Position numbers and translations under genes: made by a program. A stretch of 60,238 bases of DNA from Branchiostoma floridae. Taxonomy: Eukaryota > Chordata > Leptocardii > Amphioxiformes > Branchiostomatidae. The notes beneath the pieces are model-generated. The model was given only the letters and a program-made list of their open reading frames with translations. It had not been told where the DNA came from and did no database searches. The stretch spans positions 30,052,875-30,113,112 of the forward strand of contig NC_049982.1 of NCBI RefSeq assembly GCF_000003815.2, written 5' to 3'. Below, in pieces: positions 11,501 to 22,497 of this stretch. Numbering within the stretch: the stretch's first letter is position 1; the number at the start of each line of letters is the position of its first letter.

Positions 11501-12362
11501 TATGTCCCTTCCTCTTGTTACATTGCCTAACACCTATGTGCAATGTGATATTCTAGGGGAGAGAACCCATGTAACAGGACGACCGACGTTACCTCCTCTT
11601 GTTACAGAGCCTAACACCTATATGCCATGTGATATTCTAGGGGAAAGAATCCATATCACACCACAGCCTACGTCCATGTCCACACTGCCTAACACCTACT
11701 GGCCATGGGATATTCAAAGGCAGAGAACCCATGTAACAGGACGGCCTACGTCCCTTCCTCTTGTTACAGAGCCTAACACCTATGTGCAATGTGATATTCT
11801 AGGGGAGAGAACCTGTGTAACGCCACCGCGTATGTCCCTTCCTCTTGTTACATTGCCTAACACCTATGTGCAATGTGATATTCTAGGGGAGAGAACCCAT
11901 GTAACAGGACGACCGACGTTACCTCCTCTTGTTACAGAGCCTAACACCTATATGCCATGTGATATTCTAGGGGAAAGAATCCATATCACACCACAGCCTA
12001 CGTCCATGTCCACACAGCCTAACACCTACTGGCCATGGGATATTCAAAGGCAGAGAACCCATGTAACAGGACGGCCTACGTCCCTTCCTCTTGTTACAGA
12101 GCCTAACTCCTATATGCCATGTGATATTCTAGGGGAAAGAATCCATATCACACCACAGCCTACGCCCATGTCCACACTGCCTAATACCTACTGGCCATGG
12201 GAAATTCAAAGGCAGAGAACCCGTGTAACAGACAAGTGTTCGTCCCATCCCCTCCTCACAGTGCCTAACACCTACATGCCATGTGAGATACCAAGGGAGA
12301 GAATCCATATGACACCCACCTCCACATTTACAGACACTTACTGGCCATGGAACATTCCATAA
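8502..12362 (+). CDS. LRR type I membrane receptor with repetitive tyrosine tail, copy A
   Basis: A single open exon of 1286 codons. Residues 1-26 form a signal peptide with an LLLLVAAYAA core. A cysteine-containing N-terminal region precedes about five leucine-rich repeats (residues about 115-246, e.g. LRQLSLDSNRLTHVKQAWF). A larger Cys- and Asn-glycosylation-rich ectodomain without recognisable folds follows. One membrane helix lies near 523-546 (VVVSVVLGLVVLSLVVLVW). The cytoplasmic part has YSEIPDD (about 613), YWEIPD (about 634), YSEIPDDD (about 690) beside PPPVP, and YVNV (about 791). Then about 17 repeats of 26-28 residues run from about 840 to the end, each with a PNTY-x-x-[CW]-[DE]-I core. 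The start was chosen because the signal peptide follows directly and unit B has the same Met. The mature topology is predicted. I recognise no named family; innate recognition or adhesion signalling is inference. Confidence 0.85.
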   Translation: MYVRGGVKEIAAILFLLLLVAAYAASYSQTSPPCKTAAWLKCVPIRDKPEISLDERSGTRVCVVCEGLDNGLAYGSHLTFHARAELVAVRGYPFHVVSATTLKPLKQSEVNTLALVDAKITDVENNTFAGLSSLRQLSLDSNRLTHVKQAWFIDLENLLTLILSNNHIKTIDPGSFENLARLINLNLRSNLLHVVDPAWLNGLIFTKAIDLGLNKISIILPGSFKHLPLTWLDLRGNDLSSLNDMLWGESYPLRLHVSSDMLSSIHDGTPHRMTWSLHREDKMMRGSPATLVVEVPKFLFCVRMHQGPSRHNRATDEVLFRWMSGGNRSTSCGGLDHTISIQDPIVVLAIDGSLGDKLVPKTLDQCRQVWKYDGGVSVTVGSVESPLFRLVSLATGNATFEGVAMSFIEAEDTNTLSTTESECTHQKDSNHSNTTHDNTRNIPCILITKDEHMKLFFTIPQVQCQTQTTPTTTYRTDTNDSGSLSHYFEFTEKDIFTSSQMGDNYTLQASDTPEQDVPTTADHGLISVVVSVVLGLVVLSLVVLVWKVCSSWQSVEDGRASDDAHFWTIPLGVALPGLLRSASLPTCSRKMASDDVASCRSLPAVLHPIEPSYSEIPDDIAAAQRPLPRLPHEYWEIPDAVMVRSASLPVVRCIRGDDAVSCISLPALSTIPADHRAAAHRPPPVPTHTYSEIPDDDESGPVPFYADAADCSRHHAVTNRRQNRRACPDSNTTSSRQLSGRFLVTYGSTEQARAQRSNFYRKLSEVECIRARRQLRTALLSQSADQGVGAYVNVTDVILPRGQNVTADHSALLTLPHFDWPWEFSSERIPNTQRGVSLDSHWPCEITGERTRMTGRLTPLPLVTEPNTYMQCEIPGERTHITGRRMSLPLVTLSSTYVQCDIPWERTRITPRRTSLPLVTLPSTYVQCNISGERTHITHITPRRTSLPLVTLPNTYVQCDILGERTHVTGRPTSLPLVTEPNTYVQCDILGERTCVTPPRMSLPLVTLPNTYVQCDILGERTHVTGRPTLPPLVTEPNTYMPCDILGERIHITPQPTSMSTLPNTYWPWDIQRQRTHVTGRPTSLPLVTEPNTYVQCDILGERTCVTPPRMSLPLVTLPNTYVQCDILGERTHVTGRPTLPPLVTEPNTYMPCDILGERIHITPQPTSMSTQPNTYWPWDIQRQRTHVTGRPTSLPLVTEPNSYMPCDILGERIHITPQPTPMSTLPNTYWPWEIQRQRTRVTDKCSSHPLLTVPNTYMPCEIPRERIHMTPTSTFTDTYWPWNIP
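11010..12355 (+). repeat. In-frame 78-84 bp coding repeats of the LRR receptor tail, copy A
   Basis: About 17 units keep the reading frame; most are 84 bp, some 78 bp. Two alternate types are seen, Y-V-Q-C-D-I and Y-W-P-W-[DE]-I, joined by GERT/RQRT and LPLVTE or STLPNTY links. A four-unit block of 330 bp (28+28+26+28 residues) starting near 11449 is repeated at once near 11779 with only one substitution that I could find, so this expansion is very recent. Confidence 0.9.
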
Positions 12363-13020
12363 GTCAATTTTAGAGGGGTGTTCCTGGCCAATTTGTCGAG
12401 TTATTCTATTCTAAGGCGTATGTCGGTATGACAAAAATACCCAACCGCATTTCCAATCTCGCCGATCAAGCTCCTATACCCACTTAGGTCTACATCAAAT
12501 TTCCAAATCGGGGCCCGGCCAGGCAGCTTTCAGGAAAGTAAAGTATGATATAAAAGACGCCAAACTACAGAACAGAATAGTTGTGTACATTTTTACGTAT
12601 TCTATTTTTCGTTTCCACAGACAGCTGGACCGGGCCCTGATTTGAAAATGTGACGGTAGCCTTACTCTGTGTATTAAGAGAGTAAGGTTCTGTATCAACC
12701 ATAGCTCAGAACACAATATATAAGAGGCACTTCAGTACCGCCATAGAAAGCTTCTAGAAGGCTAATATCGTAGTTGACCTTTGTTTTCCCAAAATACCTA
12801 CCCACCTACCAATCACAATAGAGATACATCTACATTTTTGGGGCAATTCTGTCACACACACACACACACACACACGCACACACACGCACACGCACACACA
12901 CATATATACATTTATCCACACATCCACACATGCACGGCAACAAAATCATAATTTTTTTTCTGGAAAGTTAGAAAGATAAAATCATTCCAGGACATTACAT
13001 CTGGACTTGATTGAGCATCT
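12363..13020. other. 3' flank of LRR gene copy A, with CA microsatellite
   Basis: No gene is seen. It aligns with 26759-26843 joined to 30254-30710 of unit B, so it holds the empty site (about 12445) for the element inserted there. A CA repeat lies at about 12852-12904. A GGGGCCCGGCC...AGTATGATATAAAA block is shared with unit B near 30315-30355. Confidence 0.6.
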
Positions 13021-13539
13021 CTTGATTGAAAATATGTACAATCAAACAATTTTCGCCAACACGTATGGGTGTTTTCAAATGAGTTTCAACCGTGCCCTCC
13101 CTATTGTGAAATTTTCATTACTTCAACAGAACAATTTGTTACAACATAATCACAAAACGTTGGTAACTGTACCACACTTACAAATAGACAAGACAGTGCA
13201 CGATGAATATTTAGACTTGCCTTGATTAAATCGACACATGCATGAAGACAACTGAAATGAAGTAATATTCGTCCATGTGAAGTTAATAACTAAATTGACT
13301 TTCAACCTTTCCCACCTACCAATGTTGTCACATCATATGATTAGGAACTCCCTGAGAATTTCAAACAGTGCATTTATTTACACAACGATGGAAATTATAC
13401 CACACTTTCAAACTTACCTCTCTACCAATTATATGTTCACCAAGTTTCTCTTATCATGATGACAAAACGTTGGCACTTGCACCGCAATAATAAACAGGCA
13501 CTTTGTGTGATGTATATTAAGACTTAATTGTAATGACGC

Positions 13540-16230
13540 ATGAAGGAAGCCAGACAATATAAGAGTCGTTTATATAAAGGCGGTAACGAAAATGTTGTAG
13601 AGTATGTCAGATATATGGCCAACGGGGCTTGTACACAAAGGGAAAACTACGAAAGCTAATACAAACAGTTAGCTGAATATAAAATGTTTAGTTTGTAGCG
13701 TTGGGTGAACTGTTTGGTGTTAAAAATATTTCTGACGCCCTCAGCCTAATCAAATTTCAGTTATGGTAGAAACAGAAGATGTGAATAAGGAATATTAATA
13801 TGTAAAAGTAGTACAGGTGGCACGTGACTGTCACAGCCAGTCCATCATCATTATATCATCATATCACAGCCAGTACAATGGTGAAATATAACCTCGAGGA
13901 ATATTGTATTACGTAGAGTCAATGTTATGGAATGATCTTTATATCTAAAGTAGTGTTGCTTTGACCTCATTTTCGGATTATTAGAATAACAGGGCCAGTA
14001 CACTAAAAACACTAAAATGAAAGCTGACAAAATCGTTAGCTGAATATAAATGGGGTATACTTTCTAGCGTTGTGTAAGGTGTTTCGCTAGCTGTAAAAAA
14101 TAATTCCAGTGGTAAGTCCAATAAGGAAATGGGCTTGAGGAAAATTTCATCAATTGAGGCAATCTTATAGAACTCTTCAAATGTAGAACCTTTAACAATA
14201 GAGTGTTGTTTTTGCCCCTTGTTTGAATTCCAAGGCTAACATGGCATGTACATTCAGGAGAAACAACTTTGCAACCGAAAGCTGAGAAAAGGTGTTTGCT
14301 GAATATTTATATCATTATACTGTTAAGGGTTGTCCGCGCAGCCTCATTAAATTCCACCGCTTGTGTCAAGCAAATATAGATGTGCAGAACTATTATCATT
14401 ATTGTTGTTATTATTTATTCATTCATTATAATCATTCATTCAATATTATTGATTATCTAATCATTTATTCATTCATTTATTATAATACTCATTATTAGTA
14501 GAGTGTCACGAGACAGTAGGAGTCAGTCCAATGGGGGAATGAGATTAAAACACATTGTGTCCGTTGAGACAACTTTACCAAAACCAACTTCAAATCTATA
14601 ACATTAAACCAATGAGCTGTGACTGTCAAGCCTCAAAATAGCGGAGCAGAACACAAAATGATGTTACGTTGAGGTCAAATCACATGAACTTGTACTGACT
14701 TTAAATCTGCAGCTTAACTCTTGTCAAACTCTTGAGCTTACAATAACCAAGGACTGAAAATACGTATTGAAGTGGCCTGGGGAGATCTACTGAATAACAG
14801 GCTTACCCGGTAAATATAGTCGGGAACTCAACTCGCAAAATTCCTGTAAGGAACAGGTTGGAGGACAATCAGACCTTGAAGAAACATTTGGAAGACAGTG
14901 CTGTGTACGTCTTTGTCTGCTATGGAGAAAACCTACCAGTTCTGAACTTCACAATGTTGTTTTAACTCTTCATCCATGCACAACAATTTCTTTCGTATGC
15001 CCAACTTGTGGCAAACCGTGTAGGAGCAGAGCCGGACTAGTTGCACACTGCAAGAGTCCATCAGAACTGAACGTCCGTCAGGATGAAATGGAACAAGAAG
15101 AAGAACATTACTACATACATACAGACAACAATAACTACACTTAAAGCGATCTACTCTAAATTCTAGAGAACACATGCACTCTGCGACTATAGATAATGAA
15201 ACTGCTGTAAGACTTCATTAGACACCTGATAAAGTTTCTTACTGGTTGCGGCAACTATGATACAACTCATCACAGACCCACAGATGTCTACGTCTCAAAA
15301 TGACTAAGCTGCCTATTATAGGGAGAAAAAAAGGGACTTTTGCTACCGGAGGAGTTGACAACGGGAAACGTAAACCCAAGCGTAGACTGACTCTCCTGAC
15401 CAATTTCCCGATTTTTTTTGACGAATTCTACGGTCTCCGTCCCCCCGTAAGAAGGCCTGGTGGAGGCTACGGCTGACCAGTGTGAAACTGTCACATTCCC
15501 TACATATACAAAGTACAAAAATGCGTCCGTCATAACAAATAGATTCATCATATTGGACTGTGGCGTGGTCCGGTTCTACTCCACACGGCATCTTAGCTGA
15601 GGATCTGTATCTCTAAAGCATGTGTGAGTCTCCATCTTGCACTGTTTGGTATCGCCGTCTGCAAGGAGAGTAAAATTTCGTCTTCAACATTAAGACACCT
15701 GGATATACAGGGTCATCAGATTCGAATATCTCGTGGATACTTCATCGCACTTCTTGATAAATCTATGGTATGACGCTGGTAGGTCAAATGTGCTAGAAGA
15801 CTGGACTGCAACAGGAAAACACGAGCGTTAATCTACATTGGCTAGTTTAATTTACCTTTGGCAAAATGTATTATACTTGTTATACCGAGGCTCTGACATG
15901 TCAAAGCTCATGGTCTTTTAATGTAGAATTTATTTATCCATCCTTTTGTTGGTGACTGATAAAAATAATGCTACAAGTCCAAACTTAAAACCTCAATTGA
16001 ACTGTCTATATTTAGCTGTTTAATACATGTATTGATATCAAATGCAGAACAATTTTGCTGTCTTGATGGTAGTTGAATCCCTTACAACACAATATATATC
16101 TAATTGTATTGTACATGTCGTGGTGAGTATCCTTGTGAAATTTTCTGCTTTTAACTAAACAGTAAATAAGGCCTGTTATTGTGTGATTAAGAAAACTTCT
16201 TTTTTACATTTGTCTGGTGATTTGAAGCAT
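13540..16230. other. Highly conserved non-genic stretch of unit A
   Basis: This stretch matches about 31290-33990 with very few differences. It is AT-rich, with an ATTCATTC/ATTATT-rich patch at 14395-14500. Short minus ORFs at 15288-15600 exist in both copies but show replacement changes and no recognisable domain. Apart from a finger-like fragment near 14985-15142 I see no supported gene. Confidence 0.45.
14985..15142 (+). pseudogene. C-terminal finger fragment resembling a LINE end, unit A
   Basis: The plus frame reads FVCPTCGKPCRSRAGLVAH, then an acidic EMEQEEEHYY stretch and a stop. The C-x2-C-G-x2-C-x-SRAGL-x-AH pattern matches the terminal zinc-finger-like motif of many animal non-LTR retrotransposon proteins. 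No polymerase lies upstream. The fragment is repeated in unit B near 32753-32910. Confidence 0.4.
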
Positions 16231-16404
16231 GCGTTTTAGGAAATAATGTAATAAACACAATTCATACGTTTTAGGAAATAGTGTAATAAAAACAATTCAT
16301 ACGTTTTAGGAAATAGTGTAATAAACACAATTCATACGTTTTAGGAAATAGTGTAATAAACACAATTCATACGTTTTAAGGAGTAGTGTAATAAAAACAA
16401 TTCT
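16230..16404. repeat. 35-bp minisatellite, five units (unit A)
   Basis: The unit is CGTTTTAGGAAATAGTGTAA followed by TAAACACAATTCATA. Five contiguous copies are present, the last degenerate (AAGGAGTAGTG). The homologous array in unit B (about 33997-34101) has three copies. Units abut with no spacers, so this is not CRISPR-like. Confidence 0.9.
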
Positions 16405-16597
16405 CAGCGCGCTTTGTCATGACGTCATCCTTGAAACATCATAATCATATGATTGTAGTTGTCAACTTGTATGTAATACGAGTCTACCACACGACTGTAA
16501 CTTTGTGCACCAAAATCTTCTTTAATACAGAAATAAAAGACTTGTTGGCTGTACTACCATGTTTTGTCACTTCAGTTCATGTTACAACAGTTTATGG

Positions 16598-16696
16598 TTA
16601 ATCTCCAAGCAGATCCTACGGTGCCATGAAATAGTATCAAAGCTGGCCAAGGTTTTGATACTGTCGTATGTCACCGTAGGATCTGCTTGGAGATTA
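16598..16696. mobile_element. 99-bp hAT-like MITE with 8-bp target duplication
   Basis: The near-palindrome starts TTAATCTCCAAGCAGATCCT and ends AGGATCTGCTTGGAGATTA. It is flanked on both sides by GTTTATGG (16590-16597 and 16697-16704), an 8-bp duplication as made by hAT transposases. The centre holds AGTATCAAAGC...GTTTTGATACT. The copy in unit B is at 34295-34393. A related single end appears near 40851. Confidence 0.8.
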
Positions 16697-17158
16697 GTTT
16701 ATGGTGTAAATTCTGAAAATCTAGATAACTTCAATCTTTTCGTTGTTGTTTTACCATTATTGTTTATTTCCGCTCTCTCTCTCTCATAACTTTACTGAAA
16801 ATTAAGGTCATTCATTAAAGCAAGGTAGTTCTTTGTTTTTCTGGTAATAAGAATATTAATTTGTTAAGTATCCTTGTGTTGGTGTGGTCAGGATTAATGG
16901 GCTGTGGCATAGAAGGGGCGAAGCGGTAGGGTGAAGTCATGACGGAAGTTCATTGTACAGATCAGCTGCAATGCCTACATTTATCGCTAGAAGATCCACC
17001 CACGTCGAGTTATGTTGTTAACACACCCACACACAAGCTAAACCAAAACGTTATCTTCTACGCAAACTAGGTAAACATACATACTGAAAATTGCCTGCAG
17101 TTAGGCACTTATAAATGATACAATATGGATATTCAGGGTCCTTGTGATGATCACTATA

Positions 17159-17392
17159 GGTGCACTCTCACTGCACTTGCGTCAAGCTTGCGTCACTGCG
17201 GGGTTCGTTCACTGCTTCACTGTTTTGATATTTTCTCCGATTTTTATACTTCAGATATTGCGCAGTACATAAAAGTATAACTAAGAAGACGACAAAAAAG
17301 GAATAACATTCGTTCTCTGTCTCTAAATTCGTTGAGCATCTTCCGAGCCCCGCAGTTACGTCAGCGTGACGCAAGTGCAGTGAGAGTGCACC
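17159..17392. mobile_element. 234-bp MITE, unit B copy
   Basis: The duplicate of the element at 1877-2110, with the same length and the same GGTGCACTCTCACT ends. The right and left ends pair slightly better here because both carry the CACTGCACTTGCGTCA form. Confidence 0.8.
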
Positions 17393-18028
17393 TTTTGTAC
17401 CGAGAAAGCCAATTAAACAATGTATGCCCACATGTAAGGGAGTCATTCAAATGAATATTTAAACAACCCCCCTACCGGAAATGTGTTATCAAATGTCCAT
17501 CATTTCATCAACACAATTTGTATCAATATGATCAATTACAAGACCTTCGTAACTGTACAACACTTATAAACAGACAAGACAGTGTGCGATGGATGAAGAA
17601 AATATCTGAAATACTAAAATGATATTCGTTTATGGGAGATTTGTAACTGAAATGACTTTCAACTTCTTCTTACCAACCAATGACGTTACTTCTTATATCA
17701 TATCATCGTAAATTTTGGGGACTTATTACAGCAACGTAATTGTACTACACATTCAAACTTTCTTTCCTTGCCAATGATACGTCATAAATTGTCATCAACA
17801 TACCGCACTATTAAACAGACAATATGTGTGATGAATATTTAGACTTTCGTTAACGTAACGCTATATACTTCGGAATCTCGTAGATCCTTCTGATTGGTCC
17901 CGGACCGTTATATTGTTATAGACAGAACCGTTATATATTTATAGACCGCTGTGGATGTCACGGCCTTCTGATTGGTCGACATCTTCTAGCTAGCTATATG
18001 AGTGTTAGTATATACCTTCAATTGTTCT

Positions 18029-19337
18029 TCATACGAAGCCGTGCTGAAATTCTCTATTTATTTTACTCTGTATGGAAGAGTACATTCCTATGTGTGAAAA
18101 CAGGTTCGGCTCCACGGCAAAACGTTCGTAACCATGAGCCTCCACCAGTTCATCCATCTCTAGATCTATAGGGATACTACTATTCCTCCTTGTCTCTAGG
18201 TACTTCAAGAAGTCCATTGCAGTGTCCCTGCTGTATAAGATTGCAGGCATACAACAGCCGTCCGCTTGAAACATGATGTAGAAGTATTTGGAAATTCTCC
18301 TCCACTCCATCAGATGTACCCTGGATACCGCCCAGGCTGCAAGTCCGCAACAAACGACACTTCCCAAAAAGAAGACGTAAATTGTAACATAGGATCTCGA
18401 TATTTTACGTAGTAACGAATATAGAAGTGTTGCAAGTGTCCCTCCTATGATGCCAATTCCAACAAGTTCAAGAAGGTGTACGAAGATGCGTCTTGGTTTT
18501 GTAGTGTGGAAGTCGTTTTGCATATACGTTGGAGTGAATAGCTTGAAGAACGTTTTGGTGTAGTTGTTGTCAATCAGTTCAAAACCTTGGTACTTCTTTT
18601 CAATCTTTGTATGTATGATGTGGTTTAGGATGTCTAATGCCCCTGGTGTTGCTAACGCATCATCTTGTAACATCAGTATGAACTCTGACTTAAAAGAAAG
18701 CACTTGTTTCAAACAGTAGATATAGTCCTCTTTCTCTTTCTTGAATACGTCCGTCATCTCTGACGGTGGAGCTATGGTCTCTTCCAGATATTTGGAGCGG
18801 ACAGGAACAATGGTAGATAGAAAGATTGCGTCGGAATGAGAGGGTGGATCAAGGTCTACGTCGCAAACGACCAGTGGAGTTTTCTTTGGCGGATTTTCTC
18901 GAAGAATCGCCGCGACGGACTGTAGAATGTACCCCGGGTGGTAGAGGGATCCTTCCCGTATGTAAACTTGCCTGTTGACGGTAACAATCCCAATGGCTAG
19001 CTTCGCTTTCGCATCTGCGTCATGTAAGATGTGAGACGGCCATGTTGGTTGTGAGAGAGGAGTTGCTTGCGCCAGATGCTTGCGTTCGTCGTTAACCTCC
19101 ATTTTTAAAAAAAGAAACATCAAAGAATCATCAAATTGAGGAAATTCCAATAGACGTCAAATGATACAAAAGAATTGACAGAAGACAAAGAGACAACAGT
19201 CTCAACTGATAGTTTCCTCGCCACTTGTAGGTTATGGAAAATACAATATTTGACAAAATACTCAAATCTATCAATAATAATTAATAACAAATATGTACAC
19301 AGTTTTAATATAAGTCCGAACTCCCCTCCAAGAAGAA

Positions 19338-19393
<56 letters not shown>

Positions 19394-19396
19394 AAA

Positions 19397-19480
<84 letters not shown>

Positions 19481-20295
19481 GAAACATAAACTTCAAACGT
19501 TTTGTTGCTGTGATGTACTTTTGTGTTTTTGTTTTGTTTTGTTTTGTTTTTACTGGTCACCACAAAACAAGACCTAAAGTTTATTTCAAGGTGTGATCCG
19601 AAGGCCACTCCAAGGTTACGGGTTACATTGTAACTGTAACAGTAAACGTTACATTGTAACTGTAACAGCATCTCTTCTCCCTAGGTCAGAAACATCATGA
19701 TTGAGACCAGCTCAATTGCTCACTAAGAGTGAGGACTAACTGACCCAATAGGCGAAGCAGGGGGTCATGTTTGGCTAGAATGCATTAAGCTAAGGGCACA
19801 AGGCGCCGTACGTGCATACGTTTTTCGGGAGGAACGTCCGCCACGTATTTCTGAAAACGTTCAGGCTGCACAGGGCAGGCGTGTCGCCCGTATTGGCACG
19901 TGCGGGGGACGAATCCGCAGCCCGATGACACACAAAGTTTTGCCTGCACGTAAAGTTCTACGGCGTGTCTGCGTGCTCCAAAATCCGTCGTATTCCCTAC
20001 GAGTTCGTACGGAGGCGGTACTCACCACTTACGCGGATCCCCAAAATTGCCCACGTTTTGGCACGTAGACATCACGTATTTGCACCTACGGTGGGTTGTG
20101 CCCTTAGCTTTTCTTGTGACTAGCATGACTTACCTTCATTGCGTAAGCGAAGGGGTCCGTCCCACCCATGTGTAGGGTCTGGCTGTAGTAGATAGAGTAG
20201 TGTAGTCTGTGGCAGAGGATCGGCAGAACGACGCAGAACATCGCGACAAACAGGAGAAACACATCGTTCAGAGGACGTCGGGCGCAACGCCGCAT
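18029..20295 (-). CDS. PGAP4/TMEM246-like Golgi glycosyltransferase, copy B (two exons)
   Basis: Exons are 20134-20295 and 18029-19096 with the same phase-0 GTAAG/AG junction as copy A, giving about 409 residues. It keeps the N-terminal membrane segment, the EKEDYIYCL block, the LQDDALATPG acidic motif, the paired membrane segments, the QADGCCMPAILYSRD block and the VEPNLFSHIGMYSS end. Differences from copy A are spread through the protein (for example around KISRSYVTIY and ETRRNSS) and look denser than in the neighbouring receptor gene. Both copies are uninterrupted, so both may be functional. The first exon opens at MRRCARRP; an upstream in-frame Met (MSFFVNKC) is an alternative start. The intron is 1037 bp and holds a MITE and a long AAAG repeat. 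Confidence 0.85.
19334..19481. repeat. AAAG tetranucleotide microsatellite in PGAP4-like intron B
   Basis: Nearly pure GAAA/AAAG repeats run for about 148 bp with a single AAAAAAG interruption near 19393. Unit A has only a short AGAAATAAAAGAAGG sequence at the equivalent place, so this expanded after the duplication. The open frames across it on both strands are low-complexity artefacts. Confidence 0.95.
19787..20110. mobile_element. 324-bp MITE in the PGAP4-like intron, unit B
   Basis: The copy of 4118-4442, with identical AAGCTAAGGGCACAA/TTGTGCCCTTAGCTT ends. It lies 23 bp from the exon-1 donor, showing that the insertion predates the segmental duplication. Confidence 0.8.
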
Positions 20296-21381
20296 CGGGA
20301 AGTTAACACGGTAGCCACATATCATATTTCCCGGTGAAAGCCAGCAACCACGATGACACTTGTTAACGAAGAAACTCACATGTAGTCAAGTCGATACACC
20401 TTGCAATTGCAGATTTAAGTACTTGTAACGATAGTACTACGACCTTTCCTTCCAAGGTAGAAGAAATAGTGTATACATGGCGTTTGTCCCAACCGCGTAC
20501 ACCATGTGGGTTCCGTTACTTGGGACCACGGCTTCTCGAAGGTCATGACCTGAAGTGCAGGAACCATTTACTTTTGAAGGGGGCAGTGTAAACAAAGAAA
20601 TGATTACAATAATGATGAGATTACAAAAGATATTATGCACAAATTAATGCATTCTTTTTGATAGCGAACACTGGATGTGTAACAGCTTGTACTATCTGTA
20701 AATCCTCTAAAAACTACTGCTTATAATAAGACTAAGGAAGCTGGCACACCCGCTCAATGGTATAGCTAGCTATGGGACACCTGTTACCAAGATCACAAGT
20801 AACAGAATACGGTATTTATATGTGACTTCTGCAAGTAGTGATAACAAAATCCATACAATTTCATATGTGAGAAACAACGAAGCAAGAACTGTGGTGGAAG
20901 AAGATGGAAGAAACATGGAAGAAGTACAAGCTGACTTTTTAGAACGTATGCGTTGGTTTGGTTGGTGGAATTTGCTGCACAGGTGTATCATGTTGCAACT
21001 GCCTTTGTCGGCTGCAGTTCAATTGATCGCTAGACGCCATATGTGTAACAGATCGTGTAACAGAACCGCACACTTGATCTCTAGACGTATTGTAAAACAG
21101 GTCATCGTGTGATAGGAGAGATGGCGTGAGCTTGTAATGTCCCAAAGAATTTGGCCCCTAGTCTTATCGCTGAATGTGCTGGGTTCTTTTATGTTAAAAG
21201 GTTTGGCGAATGAGCAACCCTCATATATATCTCTTTCGAAGACCTGAGTCAAGACTGTAGTCAAGACTGAAAAGACTGTAGCATTCAGTACATAGCTTCT
21301 GTAATGTCCATTTTATCTTCTAACTTTGTCCAGAAAATTATGATTTTGCTGCCGTGGATGTGTGTGTGTGTGCGCGCACGC

Positions 21382-21430
<49 letters not shown>

Positions 21431-22480
21431 TGTGTGCGTGTTTATATTGCATGCAACTTTGGTATATATGGCATGAACACGATATACAAGAGCCAGAGGT
21501 ACCACTTCTGTACCACCACAGAAAGTACACACACATCCACGACAACAAAATCGTAATTTTCTGGACAAAGAAAGATAAAATGGACATAACACCTTAGTTA
21601 TGTACTGAATGATACAGTCTTGACTTTTAAGCGTTTCTTGAATGAAATATGTACTGAGAAACACAATCAAACAAATTTCACCCACACAATGAATTTCAAC
21701 CAGTACCTTTTCCTCCCTAATGTAAAGTTTTCATTACTTCACCAGAACAATTTGTCACAAAGTAATTGCAAGACCTATACAGACATGTAAACAGACAGGA
21801 CAGTGTCCGGTGAATATTTACACTTGCCTTGATTGAAACGACGCATGAGGAAAACAACTGAAATGAAGTAATATTCGTCCATGTGTACGTGAGGTTTGCA
21901 ACTGAAATGACATTCAAATTGTTCGTACCTGCCAATGACGTTACATACAATGATATAGGAACTTTTGGGGAATAATTTCAAACAACATATTAATACAACA
22001 ACGCAATTTTAGTACACATTCAAACTTTCGTTCCTTACCAATGATGTGTCATCAAATTTTTATCAACTTTTTCAAAACATAATTGCAAAATGTTAGCGAT
22101 TGTATCGTACTTATAAATAGGCAATTTGTGTGATGAATATTTTGACTTTGGTTGACGTGGTAATTCAAATTGCTTTCAAACTTTTCATATGACGAAGTAC
22201 TTTTTCCCCAGACAAATTTCAAACAACATGATTACACGACGTTGACGTTGGCAATTACTACACGAGAATAATGTACAATGCATATTAAAATTATGACGCA
22301 GGAGGAAAATGAGTGAGGCATAGTCATTCGTCAATTATCGGAGCAAGCGCCGGTCTCGTATCTTCTTCTCTCCACACATTTACGTTTCTTGCATGAAGCA
22401 ACTAAAAGCTACCCATGCATATGTTCTTCAGGCAGGCCGGTACCTGCTTACTTTGTTTGCTTAGGGCAGTCCGTTGGTGC
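20296..22480. other. Spacer between PGAP4-like copy B and LRR copy B
   Basis: No supported gene. It holds a TG/CG microsatellite at about 21359-21440, a segment at 21465-21680 that is present in inverted orientation at about 38880-39105, and diverged copies of the roughly 300-bp repeat family (21720-22300). Confidence 0.45.
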
Positions 22481-22497
22481 CGACGACTGCAACACTG

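Larger units (their letters stand above)
1822..16991. repeat. Segmental duplication unit A (about 15.2 kb)
   Basis: This segment aligns collinearly with 17104-34665. The match begins at GGCACTTATAAATGATAC (1822 and 17104) and ends at TTTATCGCTAGA (16991 and 34665). Both units contain, in the same order and orientation, a MITE, a PGAP4-like gene, shared spacer repeats, a LINE-end remnant, the LRR receptor gene, and about 4 kb of highly similar non-coding DNA with a 35-bp VNTR and a hAT-like MITE. Only 112 bp separate the units. Confidence 0.92.

Noticed and set aside
15288-15600. Minus ORFs of 82-87 codons kept in both units (also 33056-33359)
   Set aside because: The tract is nearly identical overall, so conservation is uninformative. 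No domain or splice evidence was seen.
16230-16404. CRISPR-like short repeats
   Set aside because: Units are contiguous with no spacers, and the surrounding DNA is animal.
19120-19671. 183-codon minus ORF and matching plus ORFs
   Set aside because: Produced by the AAAG microsatellite; the stretch is an intron of the PGAP4-like gene.
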